A program made the position numbers and the translations under genes. Below are positions 17,629 to 26,049 of a DNA stretch of 64,000 bases, piece after piece. Source of the DNA: Candidatus Calditenuaceae archaeon. Lineage in GTDB: Archaea > Thermoproteota > Nitrososphaeria_A > Caldarchaeales > Calditenuaceae. Every line of letters begins with the position of its first letter. The stretch's first letter is position 1. The stretch lies in contig JANXDI010000029.1 in assembly GCA_025059595.1 (NCBI GenBank), forward strand, positions 93,561 through 157,560. The letters run 5' to 3'. The notes beneath the pieces were generated by a model. The model was not told where the DNA came from, did not search any database, and saw nothing but the letters and a program-made list of their open reading frames with translations.

Positions 17629-18566
17629 GGCCGCCCGAGGAGGTTCTCTTAAGGTTTCTGCTCCCCAACATCAGGGGATTACTGGCACACGCGCTGAGGG
17701 AGAGAGGCTACAGCCAGCCGAGAATCGCTAACATTCTTGGTGTGAGTCAAGCGGCAGTCAGTGGCTATTTGTCGAGGGGCTCCTCTAACTATTTTGAAAG
17801 GCTCAAGGGCTTCGGAATTCCTGAAGAAGAGATTGGCATGTTAATCGGTTCCCTAGTGAGCGCGACTTCAGAGGGGCCGCCTCAAGTCACACAGGTTCTG
17901 CATATGGCTTGGAGAAGGATGCTCTCCAGCGGCTACATATGCAGGTTACACCGAAGGCTCTACCCTGAGTTGCAGGATTGCGAGATTTGTCTGAGCATCG
18001 AGACTAAATTGCCCCTAGAGAGGGAGAAGATTCTGGAGGGGCTGAGACTAGCAGCCGAGGCATTGGAGCGCTCACCAGAGCTCCTCATTCTATACCCGGA
18101 GGTCTCAATCAATATCGCGATGGCTATTGAAAACGCCTCCAGTTTAAACGACGTAGCCGCCTTCCCTGGGAGAATAGTCCGCGTCGGAGGGAAGATTGTT
18201 CCAGTCAGTAAGCCAGCTTTCGGTGCCTCGAGACATCTCGCCTCAATCCTCTTGGGCGCAATAAGGGTTGAGCCGAGACTTAGATGTGTGATGAACCTAA
18301 AGCTTGTCAAGGGAGTCGAAGAAGCCATTAAAGAAGCGGGTTTTTCCGCGATAAGCATAGAGCCGATAAACCGGGTGAGGAGCGAGGACGACGTAGTCTT
18401 CGACGTAATAGAGGCCCTGAAGAGGAGACCTGACGTGGATGTGGTGCTTGACCAAGGGGGTGTGGGATTGGAGCCTGCAATCTACATCTTCGGGACAACC
18501 CCCATGGAGGTTGTGAACAAAGCCATAAGCATCGCGAGGAAGCTAAGCAGCCATAGGTCTCGATGA
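17625..18566 (+). CDS. thiR: HTH-ThiN regulator (ThiR-type thiamine repressor)
   Basis: Two-domain protein of 313 residues. An XRE-like helix-turn-helix occupies about 20-52 ('YSQPRIANILGVSQAAVSGY'). A central cysteine-containing stretch (about 108-125) precedes a ThiN domain at about 155-308, recognised from NDVAAFPGRIV, KPAFGASRHLA and VVLDQGGVGLEPAI. ThiN is a thiamine-phosphate synthase domain; in archaea its HTH fusions (ThiR) act as repressors of thiamine genes that sense thiamine phosphate. Here the role is inferred from that architecture. thiL lies 14 kb away in the same window. Translationally coupled to the DUF2258-like gene. Confidence 0.83.
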   Translation: MRPPEEVLLRFLLPNIRGLLAHALRERGYSQPRIANILGVSQAAVSGYLSRGSSNYFERLKGFGIPEEEIGMLIGSLVSATSEGPPQVTQVLHMAWRRMLSSGYICRLHRRLYPELQDCEICLSIETKLPLEREKILEGLRLAAEALERSPELLILYPEVSINIAMAIENASSLNDVAAFPGRIVRVGGKIVPVSKPAFGASRHLASILLGAIRVEPRLRCVMNLKLVKGVEEAIKEAGFSAISIEPINRVRSEDDVVFDVIEALKRRPDVDVVLDQGGVGLEPAIYIFGTTPMEVVNKAISIARKLSSHRSR

Positions 18567-18585
18567 ATTCAGGCCCCCCGCCCAT

Positions 18586-19545
18586 TTAGGCGGAGGATAT
18601 TCTACTCAGAATATCGCAGAGAGACTCGGTTAAGGACTCCTTCAACATCCTAGCAGTTACAGCGCCCTGCCGCCAATCAGCCAAGAACTCCTCGAAACTT
18701 AGGTAAGCCCTTCCCCCAACCTCAAGGCGACCAAGCCAGGGAAAGACAACCCGCTCAACAAGCATGATTAGAGGATTGTTCTCCGCCTCCCGCTCCGGAC
18801 AAAAAGCCTGATAAATTTTCTCAGAAATCTCCTTCTCTCCGTCGTCGAGGAATATGGCATTGTTGAGGCTTTTCGACATCTTAGCCTTTCCGTCGAGACC
18901 AAGAATTATCGGTGTGTGGATAGCGACTGGCTTCGTGTAGCCGAGCTTTCTGAGATACTCTCGTGCCATCACGTGAATCTTTCTCTGGTCCATCCCCCCC
19001 ACAGCGACGTTAATGCCCAAATAACCAATGTCTAGGCACTGCATCAAGGCGTAAATTTCAGACCCCACTTTATACATCACATCTCTCTTACTGATGGTAT
19101 CCATTGCTTTTCTGGCCTCTGAGGCCGTCACGAGCTTTGAAAGCCGCATCAGTTCCGTGACGTATCTGGCGTTAAGCTGGTAGCTCGATCCATAAACAAA
19201 CTCCACATCAGAGTCTTTGACACCCTTAGCCCTCACCAGCTTTTGTAGGAGCTCTTGGTTCCTCTTCGCAATCTCTTGAAGCTGGTCAAGCTCTCCCTTA
19301 TCATTCAACCAGCCGTGAATATCTGCTAGGAGGAAGATTGTCTTGAACCCCGCCTTGGCAAGCCGTATCAAAGGCTCACAGGCGACGAGTGTCCCTAAGT
19401 GCAGAACGTTGCTAGGCTCAATCCCGATGTAGGCGCGGACCTTTCTCTCATTAATGAGTGTGAGAAGCTCCTCCTCCGTCAGAACCTCCACCGAGGCGTC
19501 GCTGACTAACCGCGCCACCTCCTCGGGTGAGACCGTTATCTCCAT
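18586..19545 (-). CDS. tyrS: Tyrosyl-tRNA synthetase, archaeal type
   Basis: Class Ic synthetase charging tRNA-Tyr. The 319-residue protein has the HIGH-like HLGT at 49-52 (the usual final His is Thr), tyrosine-pocket segments 'YALMQCLDIGYLG' and GGMDQRKIH, and KMSKS at 222-226. Length matches the compact archaeal TyrRS. It ends 20 nt from the convergent thiR stop. Its cognate intron-containing tRNA-Tyr gene is at 61778-61898. The ATG at 19545 is the first of the frame. Confidence 0.96.
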   Translation of the reverse strand: MEITVSPEEVARLVSDASVEVLTEEELLTLINERKVRAYIGIEPSNVLHLGTLVACEPLIRLAKAGFKTIFLLADIHGWLNDKGELDQLQEIAKRNQELLQKLVRAKGVKDSDVEFVYGSSYQLNARYVTELMRLSKLVTASEARKAMDTISKRDVMYKVGSEIYALMQCLDIGYLGINVAVGGMDQRKIHVMAREYLRKLGYTKPVAIHTPIILGLDGKAKMSKSLNNAIFLDDGEKEISEKIYQAFCPEREAENNPLIMLVERVVFPWLGRLEVGGRAYLSFEEFLADWRQGAVTARMLKESLTESLCDILSRISSA

Positions 19546-19769
19546 TCCAGAGCTTAGCCTAGCCGGGCGGGCTATATATCCTAGCTTAACCGGTGAGCTT
19601 CCATTCTATCAGCTATGCACTGCTAAAAGCCCCTTCAAATCGGTCCGCATGGCCAATAGGCTTTAATTCAACAAAAAAGGGAGGCTTTCGGGGTGGCGTC
19701 GCTGTATTATTATATGGGTTATAGCGGATAAATTATATGAGGCTCACGTAGTGGGCCCAGCCTGGTGGT
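19546..19769. other. Divergent intergenic region between tyrS and nrdJ
   Basis: A 224-nt gap with no credible gene. It must hold the tyrS promoter. A TATA-like AAATTATATG at about 19730-19739 lies about 35 nt before the nrdJ start. I see no repeat or RNA gene. Confidence 0.5.
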
Positions 19770-22433
19770 TTGACTTTGGGCGTGAAGCTGGGTGAGTATC
19801 CTGTGAAGAGGATAGTTAAACGTGATGGGCGAGTGGTGGATTTTGACTCTCGCCGAATCCGTGAGGCGATTAAGAAAGCGATGCTCTCGGTTGACAAATA
19901 TGATGAGAATCTTCTTGACAGAGTTGTCGAGTATGTTCTTCAGGTTATTGCTGAGAAGTACGGCGCTGCTCGTACTCCACATGTTGAGGATGTTCAAGAC
20001 ATAGTTGAGTTAGCTCTAGTTAGGTTTGACCTCTACGAGGTTGCTAAGTCCTACATCCTGTACAGGAAGCAGAGGGAGCGAGTCAGGAAGGAGAAGATGC
20101 TCATTCTGGAGACGGATTATTTGGATGAGGTTGACAAGAGGTTTTCTGGCAACGCGCTTAGACTGATGGCAAGCAGGTATCTGTTGAAGAACGAGGAGGG
20201 TAGGCTTGCGGAGCGGCCAAAGCAACTATTTCAGAGAGTCGCTGCCCTCATAGTTATCCCCGACATCCTCTACGACCCCCTCATCTTCGACGTTGAGGCA
20301 AAGCAGAAGCCCCATCCCCAAGAATCGTTCAGCCCAGACTCATGGGCAGGGAAGATAGGGCTCGGGAAAGATAGCGAGGGGTACCACGTTTACTGGAATA
20401 AATGGCACTTAGAGAGGATGAAGAAGCTTTACGACAACCTTAACGCCCAAGGCTGCATGAGGCATCCTTGGAGCGTCTTCTGGGAGATGCTTCTTGCTGG
20501 AACCTTCGACCATCACTACCAAGACTACCTCAACTACTATAACTTGATGGTTGAAAAGAAGTTCATGCCAAATAGCCCGACGCTCTTCAACGCCGGAGCT
20601 AGGCTCGGACAGCTCTCAGCCTGCTTCGTACTTCCCATAGAGGATAATATCGAGTCGATAATGAGGGCCGCGACGGAGGCTGCGATAATCTTCAAAAGCG
20701 GGGGTGGAATAGGTATAAACTATTCGAAGCTTAGGCCGGAGGGTGATGTCGTCTTCTCAACTTCAGGCGTCGCCTCCGGCCCTGTGACGTTTATGCGTAT
20801 CATAGACACTGTAACCGAGGTCGTTAAACAGGGCGGTAAGAGAAGGGGAGCCAACATGGGTATTCTCGAGGTCTGGCACCCCGATATCGAGAAGTTCATT
20901 AGAGCAAAGGAGCGCGAAGGTGTCCTCGAGAACTTCAACGTAAGCGTTCTTATAGACGACAAATTCATCGAGTGTTTAGAAGGTGACATCCCTTACGAGC
21001 TGAGAAATCCGCGCGACGAAAAGGTCTGGGGAGCTAAGAGCCCGTCCCACCTCTTCCACCTTATAGCCGAGATGGCGTGGAAGACGGCGGACCCTGGAGT
21101 CCTATATCTTGAGAACATCAATAGGAGAAATCCCCTCAGGAAAGTCTTAGGCGACATCAGGTCAACAAACCCCTGCGGAGAGGAGCCCCTTTATGAATAC
21201 GAGTCTTGTAACTTAGGCTCAGTCAACCTCTACGCTTTTGTTAGGGTCGCCGAAGGGCGTAGGGAGGTAGATTGGGATGGGCTTCAAGAGGCAGTCAAGA
21301 TAGCATACAGGTTCCTCGACAACGTGATTGACGTGAACAACTATCCTCTTCCGAGTATAGATGAGATGTCTAAGAAGACTAGGAGAGTGGGTCTCGGGTT
21401 TATGGGTCTGGCCGACCTACTCTTCGCCCTCAGAGTTCCATACAACAGTGAGGAGGGGTTCAAGCTCATGCAGAAGATAACGGAGTTCATAGCGTATCAC
21501 GCTTACAGCGAGAGTATAGAAAGGGCGAAAAGCCGGGGAGTTTTTCCGCTCTACTGGCAGAGTAGCTACGTTAAGGGCCAGCTCCCTCTTGAGGGCTTTT
21601 ATCACAGAGAGCTCTGGACGATGAATTGGGACAGAATAGCGGAGGCCGTTAGAACAATTGGAATACGCAACAGCTTCCTAATGTCGATCGCACCTACTGG
21701 AAGCATCTCCATGCTTGCAGACACGAGCTCGGGGCTAGAACCTGTCTTCGCACTCCTGTACGAGAAGCACGTGACGGTTGGAGTTTTCCACTACATCGAC
21801 CCAGAGTTCGAGAACTACCTGAAGGAGGCCGGCCTCTACAACGAGCAGATATTCAAACTTGTCGCTGATAACGGCGGCTCAATCCAAGGGCTCGACGTCT
21901 TTGGAGAGGAGGCCAAGAAAGTTTTCGTCGTTGCTTATGACATTCCTTGGTGGGACCACGTGAGGGCTCAGTACCACGTCGGCCTATGGGTTGACGCTGC
22001 TGTCAGTAAGACCATCAACATGCCGAGCTGGGTTACGGTTGAGGATGTCGAGAACGCCTACATTTTCGCCTACAAGCTCGGATTAAAGGGCATTACAATT
22101 TACAGGGACCTCTCGAAGTCGTCGCAGGTTCTCGTTACACCTAGCCAGAGGGAGTCAAGATACATTACTCAGGTTGAGAACGACACTCTAGAAATTATGA
22201 AGAGACTTGGAATTGATGTTAAGCTTCCGTCTTCAAGTGTTTCTATGAAGGTTGGTAAGCAGCTTCAAGTCTCTGCGGCCTCTCTGGATGTCGAGCCTGT
22301 GGTTAGCTTGGAGGTGGGTAATGGTGGCGAGAAGTTCAGCAGTTGCCCGGAGTGTAGGGGGAAGAGTCTTGTCTGGCAGGAAGGATGTGTCAAATGCCTC
22401 GACTGTGGATGGACCAGCTGCGTAATCTCTTAA
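19770..22433 (+). CDS. nrdJ: Adenosylcobalamin-dependent (class II) ribonucleotide reductase
   Basis: Reduces ribonucleotides to deoxyribonucleotides using a B12-generated radical. The 887-residue protein starts with an ATP-cone regulatory domain (about 12-105), then the ten-stranded barrel with an active-site cysteine in LSACFVLP (Cys285), TNPCGEEP (Cys469) and SIAPTGSISML. The C-terminus carries a CPEC/CLDC tail whose cysteine pairs probably re-reduce the active site. No small-subunit gene is adjacent, consistent with class II. The start is a TTG at 19770; GTG at 19782 is an alternative. Intein-free. Confidence 0.96.
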   Translation: MTLGVKLGEYPVKRIVKRDGRVVDFDSRRIREAIKKAMLSVDKYDENLLDRVVEYVLQVIAEKYGAARTPHVEDVQDIVELALVRFDLYEVAKSYILYRKQRERVRKEKMLILETDYLDEVDKRFSGNALRLMASRYLLKNEEGRLAERPKQLFQRVAALIVIPDILYDPLIFDVEAKQKPHPQESFSPDSWAGKIGLGKDSEGYHVYWNKWHLERMKKLYDNLNAQGCMRHPWSVFWEMLLAGTFDHHYQDYLNYYNLMVEKKFMPNSPTLFNAGARLGQLSACFVLPIEDNIESIMRAATEAAIIFKSGGGIGINYSKLRPEGDVVFSTSGVASGPVTFMRIIDTVTEVVKQGGKRRGANMGILEVWHPDIEKFIRAKEREGVLENFNVSVLIDDKFIECLEGDIPYELRNPRDEKVWGAKSPSHLFHLIAEMAWKTADPGVLYLENINRRNPLRKVLGDIRSTNPCGEEPLYEYESCNLGSVNLYAFVRVAEGRREVDWDGLQEAVKIAYRFLDNVIDVNNYPLPSIDEMSKKTRRVGLGFMGLADLLFALRVPYNSEEGFKLMQKITEFIAYHAYSESIERAKSRGVFPLYWQSSYVKGQLPLEGFYHRELWTMNWDRIAEAVRTIGIRNSFLMSIAPTGSISMLADTSSGLEPVFALLYEKHVTVGVFHYIDPEFENYLKEAGLYNEQIFKLVADNGGSIQGLDVFGEEAKKVFVVAYDIPWWDHVRAQYHVGLWVDAAVSKTINMPSWVTVEDVENAYIFAYKLGLKGITIYRDLSKSSQVLVTPSQRESRYITQVENDTLEIMKRLGIDVKLPSSSVSMKVGKQLQVSAASLDVEPVVSLEVGNGGEKFSSCPECRGKSLVWQEGCVKCLDCGWTSCVIS

Positions 22434-22447
22434 GAGTGGCCGGATAG

Positions 22448-22456
22448 GTATTTATC
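22448..22456 (+). promoter_or_regulatory. TATA-like element of the epimerase gene
   Basis: GTATTTATC is centred 28 nt before the GTG start at 22480, again the spacing of a leaderless archaeal transcript. Confidence 0.45.
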
Positions 22457-22479
22457 AAAAGAAACACCTCCCTTTTTTT

Positions 22480-23385
22480 GTGGGGCTTGTATTAGTTACG
22501 GGTTCTCGGGGCTTTATTGGGGCGAGTTTGTTGGAGTTCTTGGCTAGGAGAGGCCGGCGGGCTGTGGGGCTTGATATTGCGGATGGGGCCGAAATAAGGG
22601 CTAACATACTCTCCCTTGATGATGTATTATCTAAGCTCCAGAACAATAAGCCGGTCTACATAGTACATTCGGCCGCTGTGTCGAATCCACCGGCCTGCAG
22701 GCAAGACCCCCACATCTGCTTAAACACCAACGTTCTCGGGACGGTAAATATGCTTGAGGCCGCCAGAAAATTAGATATTGAGAGGTTCATCTATCTTTCT
22801 TCAGCCAACGTCTACGGTGAGAGGCCACCGCTTCCAGTAACTGAAGATAGTCCACTCGCTCCCCGCGCACTCTACGATTACTCTAAAGTCATAGCTGAGA
22901 GCTGCGTCGAGGCTTATAGACGCTTATACGGGGTGCCTACAGTTATTCTCAGGTCTTGGAAGGTCTTCGGTGAGTATGACTCACCGAAGAGCGCCATTTC
23001 ACGGTTCATAGACGCGTGCCTGAGAGGTGGAGAAATTACCCTCTTCAACGGGGGACGGGATGTCACAGACCCATACCACGTCGATAATCTGTGCCATGCT
23101 ATCGATCTCGCCTTAGAGAATGACCAGGCTGTGGGCGAGATTTTCAACATAGGTACGGGGAACGCTGTCTCCATCAGGCAACTGGCAGAGCTTATAGTGA
23201 AATTAACTTCCGCCACGACCGTGATAAGGGATGCGCCTCCAAGAAGCGCTGAGGAGGCTGAACCCATGATAAGTTATCCCTCAATCGAGAAGATTAAGCA
23301 GAAGTTAGGCTACCGGCCGATTGTCAGTCTTGAGGAGGGGCTGAGGAGGCAAATTACTTGGCGTCGCCGAGCCCTCGGTCTATGA
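22480..23385 (+). CDS. NAD-dependent epimerase/dehydratase (extended SDR)
   Basis: Nucleotide-sugar modifying enzyme of the extended SDR family, 301 residues. The NAD-binding TGSRGFIGASL is near residues 6-16, the catalytic Ser lies in LSSANVYGE and the YxxxK in YDYSKVIAES. The C-terminal part has DVTDPYHVDNLCHAI, typical of UDP-glucose/GDP-mannose epimerases. The exact sugar is not readable from sequence; a GalE- or RmlB-like role in surface glycans is likely. The GTG start fits a TATA element 28 nt upstream. Its 3' end overlaps the convergent HD gene by 32 nt. A distant paralog is at 62783. Confidence 0.88.
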   Translation: MGLVLVTGSRGFIGASLLEFLARRGRRAVGLDIADGAEIRANILSLDDVLSKLQNNKPVYIVHSAAVSNPPACRQDPHICLNTNVLGTVNMLEAARKLDIERFIYLSSANVYGERPPLPVTEDSPLAPRALYDYSKVIAESCVEAYRRLYGVPTVILRSWKVFGEYDSPKSAISRFIDACLRGGEITLFNGGRDVTDPYHVDNLCHAIDLALENDQAVGEIFNIGTGNAVSIRQLAELIVKLTSATTVIRDAPPRSAEEAEPMISYPSIEKIKQKLGYRPIVSLEEGLRRQITWRRRALGL

Positions 23386-24553
23386 AGAACCTTTTAGCCC
23401 TCTCGCGGAGGATGTCATAATCTCCCACGCCTCGGTCGACGTAAACCCTGACTATGTGGACTGGCTTAGACACCATCTCCAGTATATGAGACCTCGCCTC
23501 TCTCCTCTCTAGACCACCTTTCGCCTTTATCGTCAGCTCAGAGGGCCCATATTTCACAAGAGGAGGGATGGTTGAAGAATCCAGATAGATGTTTTTTGGG
23601 TGCAGGTTCAGCGCCTCCGCAAGTTCCTCTTCAAGCATTCTCCTCTCCTCGTGAGACCGTGGAGAAGCCGGTGAGGCGCCACCCTTACCTTCAAATATCA
23701 TCTTTGGAAGAATCCTCCTCTTTAGCGCAACTATTCTGTCTCTCGACCTCGGGTTGTTTTTAAGCATGCACCAGACTGTGAAATCGTCAAGGTCGAGATA
23801 ATTCTCGATTGAAATGTCTGTGAGTCTTGTCAGCTCTTCGCCGTATTCCTCTGCAGCCCTCAGGAGCTGTAACTGAGCTGCGCGGACCGCATGATGAAAA
23901 TATATGTTGAGGAAGGAGTGGAGTCTCGCCACTGCAAGCTCCTCTAACACACCCCACCCCCTCTCATCGACGCAGACCTCGCCATCCTCGATTGTTGTTA
24001 GGTAGACGAGGCGCCTGACATCAATCACACCGTAAGTCGCTCCGGTGAAATAAGAGTCTCTGAGTAGAAAGTCTAGCCGGTCAACATCAATCGGCCCTGA
24101 GATGAGTTTGCTGAGCCTGTGTCCCCCCTCTAGGAGTCTGAGGAGCTCGGAGAGCGGTATCTCCGCATTCTCAATAGCCCTACTCAACTCTTCGTCGTCC
24201 TCGATTATTCTTCTGCCCATGGTCTCATGGTTCGCGCCTTCTCTAATTAGAAATTCTTCGAAGAGATGCGAGAAGGGTGTGTGACCTATGTCGTGAAGTA
24301 GGGCTGCAGCCTTTAGGAGGCGCGTCTCCTCCATGGCGAGGTTGAGGCTCTTAGCAAACTCCTCCGCGAGCACCATGGAGCCCAAAGAGTGGTCGAAGCG
24401 GGAGTGCCGGGCCCCTGGGTAAACGAGGTATGCGAGGGGGAGCTGGCTTATTCTTCGGAGCCTCTGAACTGCGAAAGTGTCAATCATTCTCAGCTCCCAA
24501 TCTGAGAGCGTGATGTAGCCGTGAACTGGGTCCTTGATTAGCTTCAAATCCAT
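23354..24553 (-). CDS. HD-domain phosphohydrolase (COG1078, SAMHD1/dGTPase-like)
   Basis: Metal-dependent phosphohydrolase of 399 residues. The HD motif is complete: RHSRFDHSLG (about 49-58), LLHDIGHTPFSHLFE (about 88-102) and the later DVDRLDFLLRDS, which is characteristic of the COG1078 group related to dNTP triphosphohydrolases. It starts with the family 'IKDPVHGYI' segment. A role in dNTP pool control is a family-based inference and fits the adjacent ribonucleotide reductase. The 3' end overlaps the convergent epimerase gene. Confidence 0.9.
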   Translation of the reverse strand: MDLKLIKDPVHGYITLSDWELRMIDTFAVQRLRRISQLPLAYLVYPGARHSRFDHSLGSMVLAEEFAKSLNLAMEETRLLKAAALLHDIGHTPFSHLFEEFLIREGANHETMGRRIIEDDEELSRAIENAEIPLSELLRLLEGGHRLSKLISGPIDVDRLDFLLRDSYFTGATYGVIDVRRLVYLTTIEDGEVCVDERGWGVLEELAVARLHSFLNIYFHHAVRAAQLQLLRAAEEYGEELTRLTDISIENYLDLDDFTVWCMLKNNPRSRDRIVALKRRILPKMIFEGKGGASPASPRSHEERRMLEEELAEALNLHPKNIYLDSSTIPPLVKYGPSELTIKAKGGLERREARSHILEMVSKPVHIVRVYVDRGVGDYDILRERAKRFFIDRGLGDAK

Positions 24554-24607
24554 GCCTTCTAAACCCCCCGACTATATCACAGTTTCCAACACCATAGGGT
24601 GGGTTTA

Positions 24608-25441
24608 TCAGAGGGCTCCGAGAAGAAAGCCGACAAGAGCTATAAACATCCACATGAGATACTCGGTCTTGACGCGGCGACTCTTCTCTGGATTTTTCAG
24701 AAGCTTAATGTTGGAGTATGTGAAACCTGCGTCCGCGGCTGCAATAGGCGGTATGTAGAGGAGGTTCATGGTTCCGAGCGCGACTGGCAGAGGACTTAGG
24801 GCTACGGCTGTGAAGACTAGGCACGCGCCTAGACGCGCGGCTGTCCTTGTGCCATGCGTGACGGCGAAAGTCCTCACTCCCCGGCTCCTATCGCCCTCCA
24901 CATCTGTAATTCCCTTCACGACCTCACGCCCCAACCCCGAGAGAAAGGACATAATCGCTATGAGGGCTACGTTCAGGCCCAAGGCACCCTCCGCGAGTAT
25001 CGCGCCGTAGATGTAGGGGGCTGCTATCGACGCGCTAACGGCCGCGTTCCCGACCAGCCCTGCCCTTTTGAGGTAGGTGTTGTAGGATAATGCTAATGTG
25101 TAGAAGATTGAGGCTACTATGAGTGGCATGGGCCCTAAGATTGCCGAGGAGATGAGTCCCGATGCCCCAAGGATGATTCCAAACGGTAGTGCCTCAGAGA
25201 CCCTGACTATGCCGGATGGTATGGGTCTCCGCGGGTTGTTTATTGCATCTATCTCCCTGTCGATGATGTCGTTAATCACCATGGAGGAGGCCGTCAAGGA
25301 ATAGGCCGTGACTGCAGCCAGCGCCCCCTCGAGAAATGGAGGCAGTTTCCCGCTCTGAACAAAGTATCCGACAAAGACAGCGAAAACCATCATTAGGCCG
25401 TTGGGTGGCCTTGTTATCTCGATAAAGCCCCTAAGCCTCAT
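24608..25441 (-). CDS. Digeranylgeranylglyceryl phosphate synthase (UbiA family)
   Basis: Membrane prenyltransferase adding the second geranylgeranyl chain in archaeal ether-lipid synthesis. About 277 residues with eight to nine hydrophobic segments. The two aspartate motifs are NDIIDREID with NNPRRPIPSG after it, and DVEGDRSRG; the latter plus 'GREVVKGI' fits the DGGGP synthase group. I choose ATG 25441, which overlaps the upstream stop as ATGA; an open frame reaches an ATG at 25468. A geranylgeranyl reductase for the same lipids is at 40066. Confidence 0.9.
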   Translation of the reverse strand: MRLRGFIEITRPPNGLMMVFAVFVGYFVQSGKLPPFLEGALAAVTAYSLTASSMVINDIIDREIDAINNPRRPIPSGIVRVSEALPFGIILGASGLISSAILGPMPLIVASIFYTLALSYNTYLKRAGLVGNAAVSASIAAPYIYGAILAEGALGLNVALIAIMSFLSGLGREVVKGITDVEGDRSRGVRTFAVTHGTRTAARLGACLVFTAVALSPLPVALGTMNLLYIPPIAAADAGFTYSNIKLLKNPEKSRRVKTEYLMWMFIALVGFLLGAL

Positions 25442-25965
25442 AGATTTGAGAGGTTCGTGTCTGAGCATGAATAATAAATCACCTCCCCCCTCCTCTCCAA
25501 CACAGCGATTATGAGGACTTTCCCCTTCCTCATAACCTGTCTCGCGGCCTTGAGTATCTCGTTTACTTTGAGCGTGGTACCCTCTGGGAAGGCGAGAATA
25601 ACGTATTTTGAGGTCTCTCTATTCGAGGGCTCGTAGAGACGGTATGTGAGCCTGCCGCCGAAGCCTTTTCTCACTATTCTTTGGCTCCTTCGGAGGTCTC
25701 GATAGATGATGTAGAGTGGCCAGAGTCCTGGGTTTACTCTGGATACGCGGTCAAGGTAAGCCTTAAAGTCCAGCAATGCTCCGTCCCTGTCGACTAATCT
25801 AAGAGTGCCCCTCTCAAGGAGGTAGAGCACCTCCTCAGGCCAGAGGATAAGCTCCCTCCCCGCTAGCTCACCAAACCCTCTCGACACCAGCTTCTCAACA
25901 TCCCCCTCAACCACCCTACATCTAAGGTCCTCATCCACCATGGCGCTCAAAATCGGCCTCTCCAA
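25438..25965 (-). CDS. tRNA-splicing endonuclease-like subunit, probably non-catalytic
   Basis: A 175-residue protein matching archaeal tRNA-intron endonuclease (EndA). The N-terminal domain has LWPEEVLYLLERG, and the C-terminal nuclease fold has IYRDLRRSQRIVRKGF, YRLYE and GEVIYYS. Of the catalytic Tyr-His-Lys triad, the tyrosine (YRLYE) and a lysine (RKGK) seem present, but the His position (an 'H-x-x-YLV' stretch in active subunits) reads TSKYVIL. It may therefore be the structural beta subunit of a heterotetrameric enzyme; a catalytic partner would be elsewhere. Two intron-containing tRNA genes are in this window. Overlaps the DGGGP synthase gene by 4 nt. Confidence 0.8.
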   Translation of the reverse strand: MERPILSAMVDEDLRCRVVEGDVEKLVSRGFGELAGRELILWPEEVLYLLERGTLRLVDRDGALLDFKAYLDRVSRVNPGLWPLYIIYRDLRRSQRIVRKGFGGRLTYRLYEPSNRETSKYVILAFPEGTTLKVNEILKAARQVMRKGKVLIIAVLERRGEVIYYSCSDTNLSNL

Positions 25966-26049
25966 CCCATATTTCGGGGAGAGGCTTTGGGTTAAAAAGA
26001 TGTAATGAATAAACTATGTTAAGAGGCTCCGTTTTCTGTTTTTGGCTTT

